NCBI GenBank assembly: GCA_016860845.1
Contig: BOKF01000009.1
Span: forward strand, 186,001 to 250,000
Length of the DNA stretch: 64,000 nucleotides
Direction: 5' to 3'
DNA from: Chloroflexota bacterium
GTDB lineage: Bacteria > Chloroflexota > Anaerolineae > 4572-78 > J111
Notes under the pieces: model-generated
What the model was told of the DNA's origin: nothing
Databases searched by the model: none
Seen by the model: the letters and a program-made list of their open reading frames with translations, nothing else
Part shown: positions 40,085 to 47,723 of the stretch, one piece after another
Layout of the letters: the number at the start of each line of letters is the position of its first letter
Numbering within the stretch: the first letter of the stretch is position 1
Translations under genes and position numbers: made by a program

Positions 40085-41284
40085 CTAGCTCTTGAACTCC
40101 TGCCACTTTTGAGCGACAAAATCCCCCAACTCCTGTTTGAACCGCTCAACGCTGAAACGTTCGGCGTTAGCGCGGGCGGCGGCGGGGTCAAAGGACAGGC
40201 GTTCAAACTGCTCGATAGCATCAATCAGGGCCTCAACCGACTGCTCCCGGAAGAAGAGGCCGGTTTGTCCCTCGATGACCGTATCCAGCGCCCCGCCCCG
40301 GCCAAAGGCAATGACCGGCCGGCCCGCCGCCTGAGCCTCGACCGGGGCAATGCCGAAATCCTCAAAGCCGGGGAACAAAAAGGCCCGGCAGTTCGCCATC
40401 AAGCCAGCGACGGTCTCTCCCGGTAGGCGCCCTTTGAATTCGACCGTCGGCCCGGCCATTGCCTCTAACCTGGCCCGGTCGCGCCCGTCGCCGACAATAA
40501 TCAGCCGTCGGCCCAAACGAGTCAGAGCCTGCACGGCCAGATCAATGCGTTTGTACGGAATCAAACGGGAGACGATGAGGTAAAAATCGCCGGGGGACTG
40601 GCCCGCCGGCAGCGGCCGAAATTGAGTCGTATCCACCGGCGGATAGATGATAACCGAATCGCGCCGGTAATACTTTTTGATGCGGGTTTGAATATCAGTA
40701 GAAATAGCGACGAAATGATGAACGCCTTTATCCCCCCTCAATCCCCCCCTTAAAGGGAGGGAAGCATCTTCACTTTCCCCCTCCCTCGTAGGGAGGGGGC
40801 AGGGAGAGGGTTGCTGCGCCGCTTCAAAATCCCACTGCCGCAAGCGCCGGATCACCGGTCCAATCGTCCAGCCCACCCAACGACCAAATCCCTCACGGGC
40901 CGCATAGCTCCCGTAATCCCAAACGTAGCGGGTCGGGGCCAGACAGTAACAGATGTGCAGTTGCTGGGGGATATGACGCAACCCGTGAATGAAGCCGCTT
41001 TTATTGGATAAAATGAGATCGTAGCCGCTAAAATCCATGCTTTCCACGGCGGCCGGGTAGAGCGGCAGGTAAGGCTGGTGGTGACGATGGATGGCCGGAG
41101 CGCGGTTCAGCCAGGTCGGGCGAATATCCCAGCAGCGGTAGGCCTCCGGCATCAGCTCCGGCCCATAAATGGTAGTAAAAACCGGTGCGCCGGGGTAAAA
41201 TTCGACCAGCCGCTCCAGCACATTCTCCGCGCCGCCCATCTGGTTGAGCCAGTCGTGAGCCAGAGCAATTTTCATGGGTCTCAA
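40085..41284 (-). CDS. GT4-family glycosyltransferase with a repeat-encoded insertion
   Basis: A 399-residue enzyme with the GT-B layout. The N-terminal domain starts MKIALAHDWLNQMGGAENVL after two alternative Met, with CYCLAPTRYVWDYG. The donor domain has YLIVSRLIPYKRIDLAVQAL, KGRLPGETVAGLMANC and the EX7E-like FPGFEDFGIAPVEAQAAGRP. Between the domains (about residues 156-184) lies PSPCPLPTREGESEDASLPL and a further run ending RGDKG. It is translated from a dispersed CCCTCCC hairpin repeat and kept in frame. It likely adds a sugar in polysaccharide assembly. Its start overlaps the small gene upstream. Confidence 0.88.
   Translation of the reverse strand: MRPMKIALAHDWLNQMGGAENVLERLVEFYPGAPVFTTIYGPELMPEAYRCWDIRPTWLNRAPAIHRHHQPYLPLYPAAVESMDFSGYDLILSNKSGFIHGLRHIPQQLHICYCLAPTRYVWDYGSYAAREGFGRWVGWTIGPVIRRLRQWDFEAAQQPSPCPLPTREGESEDASLPLRGGLRGDKGVHHFVAISTDIQTRIKKYYRRDSVIIYPPVDTTQFRPLPAGQSPGDFYLIVSRLIPYKRIDLAVQALTRLGRRLIIVGDGRDRARLEAMAGPTVEFKGRLPGETVAGLMANCRAFLFPGFEDFGIAPVEAQAAGRPVIAFGRGGALDTVIEGQTGLFFREQSVEALIDAIEQFERLSFDPAAARANAERFSVERFKQELGDFVAQKWQEFKS
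40728..40812. repeat. CCCTCCC-type double hairpin inside the glycosyltransferase gene (copy 2)
   Basis: CCCCCTCCCT, a short loop and AGGGAGGGGG (40777-40799), plus a second stem of TCCCCCCCTT and AAAGGGAGGGA, lie in frame within the coding region. Confidence 0.8.
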
Positions 41285-41505
41285 ATCATAAAGCGCAGCC
41301 GGGCCATAAAATCGCCCACCTCTTTGAGTTTGCGGGCGCTGGCTTCGTCGTTTCTGGCCCGAAACTGCTCGACTATTGCTTCCAGTTCGGCAAAAAAGAC
41401 GCCATCGCAGGCGCTGACATTATCGCTGATGAGTTTCTGCAACTCGTCTCGATCCCTGGCTCGGATTATTTTTTTGACCAGTTCCTGGGCTTGCTGGTGG
41501 GTCAT
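41281..41505 (-). CDS. Small helical hypothetical protein coupled to the glycosyltransferase
   Basis: A 74-residue protein: MTHQQAQELVKKIIRARDRD, then ELQKLISDNVSACDGVFF and AELEAIVEQFRARNDEASAR. It is all helical and charged with no membrane segment. Its stop overlaps the glycosyltransferase start (ATGA). I recognise it as a short conserved protein without known function. Confidence 0.6.
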   Translation of the reverse strand: MTHQQAQELVKKIIRARDRDELQKLISDNVSACDGVFFAELEAIVEQFRARNDEASARKLKEVGDFMARLRFMI

Positions 41506-41512
41506 GTCAGTA

Positions 41513-41581
41513 AACAGTAGTCAGAGATCAGTAGCCAGAAGTTCGTTATTGCTCACTGACTACTGGCTACTGGCTACTACC
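41513..41581. repeat. AGTAGTCAG/CTGACTACT inverted tract
   Basis: AACAGTAGTCAGAGATCAGTAGCCAG is answered by CTGACTACTGGCTACTGGCTACTA. It lies between divergent genes and resembles simple reiterated dispersed hairpins. Confidence 0.6.
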
Positions 41582-41680
41582 ATACTCCTTTGAAGGGTTT
41601 GTTGGCCCAATGATAACACGATAACTAACAATTATCAATTGATAGTTGACAATTACCTTTTGACCCTTAATAATTGAACT

Positions 41681-43045
41681 ATGATCGAAAATTTGTTAAA
41701 GCGCGGCCCCGGTCAAACGGTGGCTTTTGTGCCTCAGCCCGACGCCAACTCGCTGGCTGAAACGATGGTCGCCTTTGCCAATGCCGATGGCGGTACGATC
41801 TTAATCGGCTTGAATGAGCAGGGGCGGGTGGTTGACTACATGATGGATGAGGCGGTGCAGGGCCATCTGGTGCGGGCGCTGCTCATGTGCCGCCCGCCGG
41901 TCGTAACTGATTGGGAGCAGTATGAACTGCCGGGCGGCATCGTCGTTGCCCTCAAAATTGCCCGCAGCCCGGAGCTGCATGCCCTGGCCGATGGCCGGGT
42001 GTTGATCCGGGCGGGGGTGGAAAACCGGCCCATGGGCGGCGAGGCGATTCGCCACCTGGCCGCGACCAAATCCAGCGGTGATTTCGAGAGCGAGCCGGTC
42101 AGCGGGGCGACCCTGGTTGACCTGGACAAAACCCTTTTGGACGAGTACATGCGCCTCCGGGCTGAGCGCGGCTACCGATCCACAGCCGGAGGGCTGCAGG
42201 ACCACCTAGTTGACATAGGGGCGATGATCGAGGACGGCACGCCCACGGTTGCCGGAATGCTGCTCTTTGGCAAGCACCCGCAGACATTTTTGCCGCAGAG
42301 CGGGCTTATTTTTGTAAAATTCCTGGGCAAAGAGGCGCGGGGGCGCGACGGGCTGGCCGGCTATGGCCGGCGGGTCGAAATTGAAGGGCCGGCTGCCCGG
42401 ATTATCGAGCGAGCCTGGCAGGTGGTCAACGAAGAGATGCGGGTCGAGGCGGTCGTTAATGGGCTAAAGCGGGAAGAAATGCCGGAGTATCCCCGTTTTG
42501 CCGTGCGCGAGGCCCTGGTCAATGCCGTCTGCCACCGCGATTACCGCCTGAGCGGGCGGCGGGTCGAGATCCGCATGTACGAAGACCGGCTGGAGGTCAT
42601 CAGCCCCGGCGGCCTGCCCGGCTACATCACCCTTGATAACATCGTCGAGGAACACTTCTCGCGCAATCCCCGGCTGGTCGCCGGGCTGTTCCAGTGGGGC
42701 TACATCGAAGAATTGGGCCTGGGGATTGACCGGATGATCGAAGAGATGCTGCAGCACGGCCACGCCGCTCCCAATTTTGAGGCCAAGCCGTACTCGTTTA
42801 CGGTGCGGCTGCATAACACGCTGGAGCGCAGCCCGGTTAAAAATTGGCCGAGCAATATGAATGAGCGCCAGCTACGGGCGATGAATTTAATCGAAGAAAT
42901 CGGGCGCATCACTAACCGCGATTACCGCCAGCTCTGCCCGGAGGTCAACCCGGAAACGCTCCGGCTGGACTTAGTGGATCTGGTGGATAAGGGCTTGTTG
43001 TTGAAGATTGGCGATAAAAAGGGGACGTACTATATTTTGAAGTGA
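41681..43045 (+). CDS. AlbA_2 (Schlafen-type) domain regulator with HATPase-like C-terminus
   Basis: A 454-residue protein. The N-terminal AlbA_2 part has LAETMVAFANADGGTILIGL and VVALKIARSPELHALADGRV. The normal acidic xExExK start of that domain is replaced by GPGQTVAFVPQPDANS. The middle and C-terminal part resembles the ATPase-like region of predicted RecG-related regulators: RFAVREALVNAVCHRDYRLS, RLEVISPGGLPGYI, RNPRLVAGLF and EELGLGIDRMIEEM. A winged helix follows (IGRITNRDYRQL). A transcriptional or nucleic-acid role is usual for this group. It is a single gene with its own terminator. Confidence 0.82.
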   Translation: MIENLLKRGPGQTVAFVPQPDANSLAETMVAFANADGGTILIGLNEQGRVVDYMMDEAVQGHLVRALLMCRPPVVTDWEQYELPGGIVVALKIARSPELHALADGRVLIRAGVENRPMGGEAIRHLAATKSSGDFESEPVSGATLVDLDKTLLDEYMRLRAERGYRSTAGGLQDHLVDIGAMIEDGTPTVAGMLLFGKHPQTFLPQSGLIFVKFLGKEARGRDGLAGYGRRVEIEGPAARIIERAWQVVNEEMRVEAVVNGLKREEMPEYPRFAVREALVNAVCHRDYRLSGRRVEIRMYEDRLEVISPGGLPGYITLDNIVEEHFSRNPRLVAGLFQWGYIEELGLGIDRMIEEMLQHGHAAPNFEAKPYSFTVRLHNTLERSPVKNWPSNMNERQLRAMNLIEEIGRITNRDYRQLCPEVNPETLRLDLVDLVDKGLLLKIGDKKGTYYILK

Positions 43046-43066
43046 TCTCGCTTTTCCAACAGGTCG

Positions 43067-43096
43067 GAGCAGGTTGAAAACCTGCTCTATTTTTTT
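43067..43096 (+). terminator. Rho-independent terminator
   Basis: GAGCAGGTT, loop GAA, AACCTGCTC, then TATTTTTTT. Confidence 0.92.
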
Positions 43097-43194
43097 AAGA
43101 TTTTGTGAAGGATTTATAACGTGCCCAGGTAAAAAAAGGAAAGTTTTAACGTCAGCACAGGCTAAAAATAGAATAGAAACGAACCGGAGGACGC

Positions 43195-44238
43195 ATGGGA
43201 CAGTTGAGGCTGCGGGTATGGGCGAAAGTTTTGTTAGGCGGATTAATGGGATTGGTTTTGACGTTGAGTTGGGTCAGTGGGGTCGGTCTGGCTGAGTCAC
43301 CCGACCAAACGGTGATGCTGCCTGCTCCCTCCAGTTCAAACACCAACGACCCGCCGGTTCTGCCTTACGCTTACGCCCGTGTTGTCACCCACAATGTGCT
43401 GGTGTATGAAACAAGCGGCATTACCCCGGTGCGCTCGTTAGGGGCCGGCTATGTCTGGGTCAGCTTGGCCCATTCCCGGCCCATTACCCTCAACGAGCAG
43501 GCCTGGTACGTCATCAACGAGAATGAGTACGTGCAGGCCGACCAGCTCGCTCCCTTTACTCCCTCAACCTTTCAAGGCGTCACCTTGACCGGCACGCCTG
43601 AACAACCCTTTGCCTGGCTGGTTTTTGATATGTGGGCTTCGGCTGCGCCGGGCGTACCTGCCGCCAGCGGCGCACCCCTGTTCAAGCGTTACACCCGGGT
43701 GACAATTTTTGAAGAGCAGCTTGTCGGCGACCGGTTTTGGTACCGGATTGGGCCGGACCTGTGGCTGGAACAGGGGAACCTGGGGATAGTCAAACCGGTA
43801 GCCCGACCTGAGGAGATTGGCCCTAACGACCAGTGGATCGAGATTAATCTATACGAACAAACTCTGGCCGCCTACGAGGGCGACCGGATGGTCTACGCCA
43901 CGCTTGTTTCGTCGGGCCTGCCCTGGTGGCAAACTCAGCCAGGACTTTTCCGCGTCTGGGTTAAGGTGCAGCAGGGCAAAATGAGCGGGCGAGATGGCTA
44001 CCCCGACTACTATTACCTGGAAGATGTCCCTTGGACCATGTATTTCAACGGCCAGTTCGCTCTGCACGGCGCTTACTGGCACGACAAATTTGGCCTGCGT
44101 CACTCCCACGGCTGCGTAAACTTGACCCCCAAGGATGCCCTGTGGTTATTTAACTGGGCTACGCCAGCGACCAGCCGCTACAATTATACCCTGGCCACGG
44201 AAGAAAATCCCGGCACGTGGGTTTGGGTGCATGAGTAG
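43195..44238 (+). CDS. Exported L,D-transpeptidase (YkuD domain)
   Basis: A 347-residue protein. The signal peptide is about 1-35 (WAKVLLGGLMGLVLTLSWVS, cut after GLAES). A linker and an SH3-like region follow. The YkuD catalytic domain occupies about 215-330: WIEINLYEQTLAAYEGDRMV, PWTMYFNGQFALHGAYWHDK and the catalytic HSHGCVNLTPKDALWLFNW with Cys and the paired His. It would cross-link peptidoglycan stems or attach proteins outside the membrane, if the cell has peptidoglycan. The stop codon abuts a 26-bp palindrome. Confidence 0.9.
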   Translation: MGQLRLRVWAKVLLGGLMGLVLTLSWVSGVGLAESPDQTVMLPAPSSSNTNDPPVLPYAYARVVTHNVLVYETSGITPVRSLGAGYVWVSLAHSRPITLNEQAWYVINENEYVQADQLAPFTPSTFQGVTLTGTPEQPFAWLVFDMWASAAPGVPAASGAPLFKRYTRVTIFEEQLVGDRFWYRIGPDLWLEQGNLGIVKPVARPEEIGPNDQWIEINLYEQTLAAYEGDRMVYATLVSSGLPWWQTQPGLFRVWVKVQQGKMSGRDGYPDYYYLEDVPWTMYFNGQFALHGAYWHDKFGLRHSHGCVNLTPKDALWLFNWATPATSRYNYTLATEENPGTWVWVHE

Positions 44239-44263
44239 TAGGACAAGCTTAAGCTTGTCCTAC
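44238..44263. repeat. Perfect 26-bp palindrome, GTAGGACAA family (copy 2)
   Basis: The arm GTAGGACAAGCTT and its exact complement. It carries the last base of the transpeptidase stop (TAG 44236-44238) and the whole stop of the opposite ATPase gene (44260-44262). Confidence 0.92.
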
Positions 44264-44961
44264 ATGCCGTTTTTCACTTCCTCCCTATGAATCACCCCGT
44301 CCAGCATCGTAATGACCCGGTCCGCGAACTCGGCCATGCGCGGGTCGTGAGTAACATAAATGACCGTTTTACCCTGTTCCTGGTTGAGCTGGCGGATCAG
44401 GCGCATCACTTCAAAACCGGTCTCGGAGTCCAGGTCGCCGGTCATCTCGTCGCCGACGATAATCGGCGGATTATTGGCCAGGGCGCGGGCAATGGCTACC
44501 CGCTGCTGCTGGCCGCCGGAAAGCTCGCTGGGGTAGTGGTCCATGCGGTCGGCCAGCCCCACCTGCTCCAGCAGCATCTCCGCGCGGGCTTTGCGCTCTT
44601 TGCGTTTGAGCTGCCTGGCCAACACCATCGGCGCTTCGACGTTTTCAAAGGCGGTGAAGTTATTCAGCAGGTTGAAGGTTTGAAAGATAAAGCCCAGCTT
44701 CTGCAGGCGCAGGCGGGCCACCTGCTCTTCTTTCATGGCTACCAGATTCTCGCCGTCAATCACAATATGGCCCCGGCCCGGCTCATCCAGGCCACCCAAT
44801 AGATTGAGCAGGGTGGTTTTGCCGGAGCCGCTCGGCCCCATCAGGCACAGCATTTCACCCCGGGGCACGTCAATGGTCACACCGCGCAGGGCGGGCACGG
44901 CCTCTTTGCCCATCAAATAACTTTTGTGGATATTGTCCACGCGGATGATCGGATCGGTCAT
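44260..44961 (-). CDS. ABC-type ATPase of the LolD/MacB group
   Basis: A 233-residue ATPase. It has Walker A MGPSGSGKTTLLNLLGGLDE, the Q-loop GFIFQTFNLLNNFTAFENVE, signature LSGGQQQRVAIARALAN and Walker B PIIVGDEMTGDLDSETG, then the His switch VIYVTHD. Members work with FtsX-like permeases in export or mechanotransmission. No permease is next to it, so the partner must be encoded elsewhere. Its final codons end within a dispersed palindrome that supplies the stop. Confidence 0.9.
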   Translation of the reverse strand: MTDPIIRVDNIHKSYLMGKEAVPALRGVTIDVPRGEMLCLMGPSGSGKTTLLNLLGGLDEPGRGHIVIDGENLVAMKEEQVARLRLQKLGFIFQTFNLLNNFTAFENVEAPMVLARQLKRKERKARAEMLLEQVGLADRMDHYPSELSGGQQQRVAIARALANNPPIIVGDEMTGDLDSETGFEVMRLIRQLNQEQGKTVIYVTHDPRMAEFADRVITMLDGVIHREEVKNGM

Positions 44962-44964
44962 ATT

Positions 44965-45064
44965 TTGGATTTACGATTTACGATTTATGATTTACGATTT
45001 ATGCATTACGCTTTACGCTTCACGCCTCACGCACCACACACCATCATCACGCCTCACGCTTCAC
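44965..45064. repeat. Tract of TTACGATTTATG and CACGCCTCACGCT words
   Basis: Reiterated 9-10-nt words (TTTACGATTTACGATTTATG, then TTACGCTTTACGCTTCACGC). Its end overlaps the 3' end of the MazG gene. It belongs to the same style as 5527, 16224 and 51289. Confidence 0.65.
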
Positions 45065-45391
45065 AGGGTGCTTTTGTTCATTCTTGGCTAATTTATCAAA
45101 GATTATCTCGGCTACATCCAGTTCCATTATGTCGGCCAGGCTGAAGCAGTAGATGAACACGTCAGCCAATTCCTCGGCGATGGCCTGCCGGGCGGCCGGG
45201 TCGGCCTGGGGGAGAGCGGTGGCTTCGGCAGTAGTCAGCCACTGGAAATGCTCCATCAATTCGGCTGCCTCGATGGCAATGGACATGCTCAAATTTTTGG
45301 GCGAATGAAACTGCCGCCACGCCCGCGCATCTCTAAACTCGCGCACGGCCTGCTGAATAGCGGTGATAGAAGCGGCGTTTGTTGGAACCAT
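45047..45391 (-). CDS. MazG-family nucleotide pyrophosphohydrolase
   Basis: A 114-residue all-helical enzyme of the short (RS21-C6/dCTPase-like) type. The metal-binding acidic residues are in SIAIEAAELMEHFQW (ExxE) and EELADVFIYCFSLADIMELD (ExxD). It hydrolyses non-standard or excess nucleoside triphosphates. The family's usual end (NxxKYPVEKA) appears as NEQKHPVKREA, and the last four residues are encoded by the repeat tract, which seems to have replaced the native tail. Confidence 0.88.
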   Translation of the reverse strand: MVPTNAASITAIQQAVREFRDARAWRQFHSPKNLSMSIAIEAAELMEHFQWLTTAEATALPQADPAARQAIAEELADVFIYCFSLADIMELDVAEIIFDKLAKNEQKHPVKREA

Positions 45392-45419
45392 TTTTGCCTC
45401 ACATCCTGACTGCCGACCA

Positions 45420-45466
45420 CACCCCCTCCCTAGCCCTCCCCCTCAGAGAGGGAGGGTTGGGGTGGG
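45420..45466. repeat. CCCTCCC-type hairpin (copy 3)
   Basis: CCCCCTCCCTAGCCCTCCCC and GAGGGAGGGTTGGGGTGGGG pair loosely. It lies between the MazG and MFS genes, matching copies at 38341 and 40728. Confidence 0.75.
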
Positions 45467-45498
45467 GGTACGGCTGTCGGCGGTCGGCCATCGGCGGT

Positions 45499-46800
45499 CT
45501 ACTTTTCCTTTATTTTCAACACCACCATGCTGCTGCCCACAAAAAAAAGCACGGCCAGGCCAAAGACGACCGTGTAGCCGGCGGTGCTTGTGCCGGTCAG
45601 TCCGTTCAAGCCGTCAATCACAGGGCCGCCCAACCGCCCACTGATGCTGCCCAATACCGTTGCCGCATTGGCCAGGCCCAGGTAGAGCGCCCCTTCTTCC
45701 TTGGGCACAATATCGGTGGCCAAGGCCCAACTGGCGCTGGTAAAAATCCCGGCGCCAACGGCCAGGAGTCCTCCCGCCAGAAAAAGCAGATTGACGTCGC
45801 GCAGAAAGACAAACAGCATGGCCCCGGCGGCGGCCAGCAGCCCGGCGGCGACCAGCAGCGGCCGGCGGCCTATCCGGTCGGCGATAGCCCCCGCGGGCAA
45901 AACCAGGAGAAAAATGCCCGCGCCAAGCAGTAAAATAATTTGGCTGCTCAAGGCCTGAGTTTCGGCGGGCGACAGGTTGAGCACGTCTTGCATGTAGTTC
46001 AAGAGAAAGGTCCGCATGGAAATTGCCGCCGCCCAAAAAAGAAAGCGGTTAGCCATCCACCAGGGCAAGGCCGGGGGCAAATGGCTGAGATTCAGCTTAA
46101 ACAGGGTTAATGGATTTTCGAAGGTGGACGAGGGCGGGGCGGCGATAGCAGCCGGTCCCCGGCGGAGGGTCTGCAAGGTCAGCCAGAGGATAAGCCAGAG
46201 CAGGCCCACTACCGCCAGCGGCGCGGCCCACAAGTTGCCTTGAGCCAGAGTTAACCCGGCCAACCCGACTCCAATGACTGCGCCGGTCGCCTCCAACACC
46301 GTTTTAAGGCCGGCCATTGTGCCGTGCTGCCACAGCGGCACCCGGTCGGGCACCAGGGCCTGCCACGGACCCTGAATCGTGTTGGAACTCAGCGAAACCA
46401 GGATGACGGCCAGCAGCAGCAGTCCCAGGTTATGCGCGCCGGCCACCAGGGCCAGGGCCAGGGTGAGGCCGATCACCCCGGCCAGCAGAAAAGGGATGCG
46501 CCGGCCCCAGCGAGTCTGGCTGCGGTCGCTCCACCGGCCGACGAGCGGCTGGGCAAAAAGGGCCACGACCAGGCTGGTAATGGTGATCAGGCTGAGTGTA
46601 GAATTTTTGAGGGCCGGCGGAGCCAACAACCGGACCTTTTCGGTGTAAATGAAGGGATCCAGGATGTTGAGCGCCGCCGTCAGCCCCAGCCCAAACAGGC
46701 CCAGCCCGACCAGGAAGGGCAGGCTGCGGGTTTCAAGGCCGGGGACTGAGGCAACGTCTACTTGTACTTGAATTTCTGACTTCGGGTGGGTAATTTCCAT
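45499..46800 (-). CDS. Major facilitator superfamily transporter (sugar/SLC45-like)
   Basis: A 433-residue protein with 12 predicted membrane segments. A polar start (about 1-28) precedes LPFLVGLGLFGLGLTAALNI. The A-motif between helices 2 and 3 is PLVGRWSDRSQTRWGRRIPF, and its second-half copy is GAIADRIGRRPLLVAAG. The RWGRR form is typical of the GPH/SLC45-type sugar transporters. The ligand is unknown. It stands alone between repeats. Confidence 0.85.
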   Translation of the reverse strand: MEITHPKSEIQVQVDVASVPGLETRSLPFLVGLGLFGLGLTAALNILDPFIYTEKVRLLAPPALKNSTLSLITITSLVVALFAQPLVGRWSDRSQTRWGRRIPFLLAGVIGLTLALALVAGAHNLGLLLLAVILVSLSSNTIQGPWQALVPDRVPLWQHGTMAGLKTVLEATGAVIGVGLAGLTLAQGNLWAAPLAVVGLLWLILWLTLQTLRRGPAAIAAPPSSTFENPLTLFKLNLSHLPPALPWWMANRFLFWAAAISMRTFLLNYMQDVLNLSPAETQALSSQIILLLGAGIFLLVLPAGAIADRIGRRPLLVAAGLLAAAGAMLFVFLRDVNLLFLAGGLLAVGAGIFTSASWALATDIVPKEEGALYLGLANAATVLGSISGRLGGPVIDGLNGLTGTSTAGYTVVFGLAVLFFVGSSMVVLKIKEK

Positions 46801-46944
46801 GACAAACGGGAGGATTGTAGCACAAAAGGGATAGAACAGAAACTATTGCTTGCTTTTGTTCTAATGGCCTAATTCGTAATTCATTGATAGAGCAAACAAT
46901 GGGACGTAAGGTTGGCCTACCAGCCAACACTTTTTGATTTGGGA

Positions 46945-46974
46945 TTGTCAGGTAAGCCTAACGTATGATACAAT
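46945..46974 (+). promoter_or_regulatory. Promoter for the structured leader before 47149
   Basis: TTGTCA (46945-46950), an 18-bp spacer and TACAAT (46969-46974). Confidence 0.55.
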
Positions 46975-46980
46975 AAGGAG

Positions 46981-47096
46981 AAATGAAGAAAGTTGCCGCA
47001 ACACGACTTGCCCGGATCAGGTGAACGACCACCCAACCCAATTATGGTTGCTTAGAGGAGTATATCCGCGCCGCCTGATCAAAGGCGGTGTTTTTA
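46981..47096 (+). promoter_or_regulatory. Attenuator-like leader RNA with mutually exclusive pairings
   Basis: A terminator hairpin CGCCGCCT (47069-47076), loop GATCAA, AGGCGGTG (47083-47090) then TTTTT lies 50 nt before the gene. The upstream segment GATCAGGTG (47015-47023) can pair with CGCCTGATC (47072-47080). That would break the terminator stem. This is the layout of a riboswitch or attenuator. I do not recognise the upstream part as any known aptamer. Confidence 0.5.
47069..47096 (+). terminator. Terminator hairpin of the leader
   Basis: An 8-bp stem with two G-T pairs and a six-base loop, followed by TTTTTATTATT. Confidence 0.75.
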
Positions 47097-47148
47097 TTAT
47101 TGGAAGGGCGGGGGATGCTGTTATCAAAAGGCAAAGGAGATTTATCAG

Positions 47149-47610
47149 ATGACTGACACTTGGCTAGACGAACTTTATCAGATGCACAACGAGGATAAGG
47201 CCAAACAGCAATCTTTACAAAAGAATGACCCCCTTGATTTGAGCATTCTGTCTAAAAATCGGGTTGAATTAGCCGCAGCCGTAATGCGGAGTGTCAATGC
47301 TCACAACCTGATGCGTCGCTTGCAAAGCGCCTTGTTGGGAGGTAAGGGAATTATTGACGTATTTGATAGCAAAGATGACTATGATCGAGTAATCACTTTA
47401 GTTTGGCAAGGCCCTATTTCGAACGCTCGCAAACCTGACCCGGAAGACCCAGCCGAATATCAGTACATTTCAGTTAGCGCACGAGGCAAAAAGCTTTATG
47501 TGAATGACCAAGAAGTTACATCTCTTACCCCTGAGGCTCTCAAGAAAGCACTCGTTGAAGCGGCTAAAAAGCCGGGCAAAATCAAGCGCAGCAACAAGGC
47601 CAAAAAGTAA
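47149..47610 (+). CDS. Hypothetical protein behind an attenuator-like leader
   Basis: A 153-residue soluble protein. It starts MTDTWLDELYQMHNEDKAKQ and has LSILSKNRVELAAAVMRSVN, GGKGIIDVFDSKDDYDRVIT, ISVSARGKKLYVNDQEVTSL and a very basic tail (KKPGKIKRSNKAKK). The core could be a small alpha/beta domain, and the Lys-rich tail suggests nucleic-acid contact. I do not recognise the family. AAAGGAGA sits 6 nt before the ATG. It is less GC-rich than neighbours. Confidence 0.7.
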   Translation: MTDTWLDELYQMHNEDKAKQQSLQKNDPLDLSILSKNRVELAAAVMRSVNAHNLMRRLQSALLGGKGIIDVFDSKDDYDRVITLVWQGPISNARKPDPEDPAEYQYISVSARGKKLYVNDQEVTSLTPEALKKALVEAAKKPGKIKRSNKAKK

Positions 47611-47672
47611 CTCCTAATTTTGTTGTGGGAGTCGTTTATCGCAATGCTAGCCAAGAACATTTTTTAGACCTC

Positions 47673-47701
47673 TTGATGATACCTCTCACAGAAGGTATAA
47701 T
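47673..47701 (+). promoter_or_regulatory. Sigma70-type promoter for the NfeD gene
   Basis: TTGATG (47673-47678), a 17-bp spacer and TATAAT (47696-47701), 22 bp before the ATG at 47724. Confidence 0.75.
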
Positions 47702-47723
47702 ACCCTTGAGAGAGGATACCATA

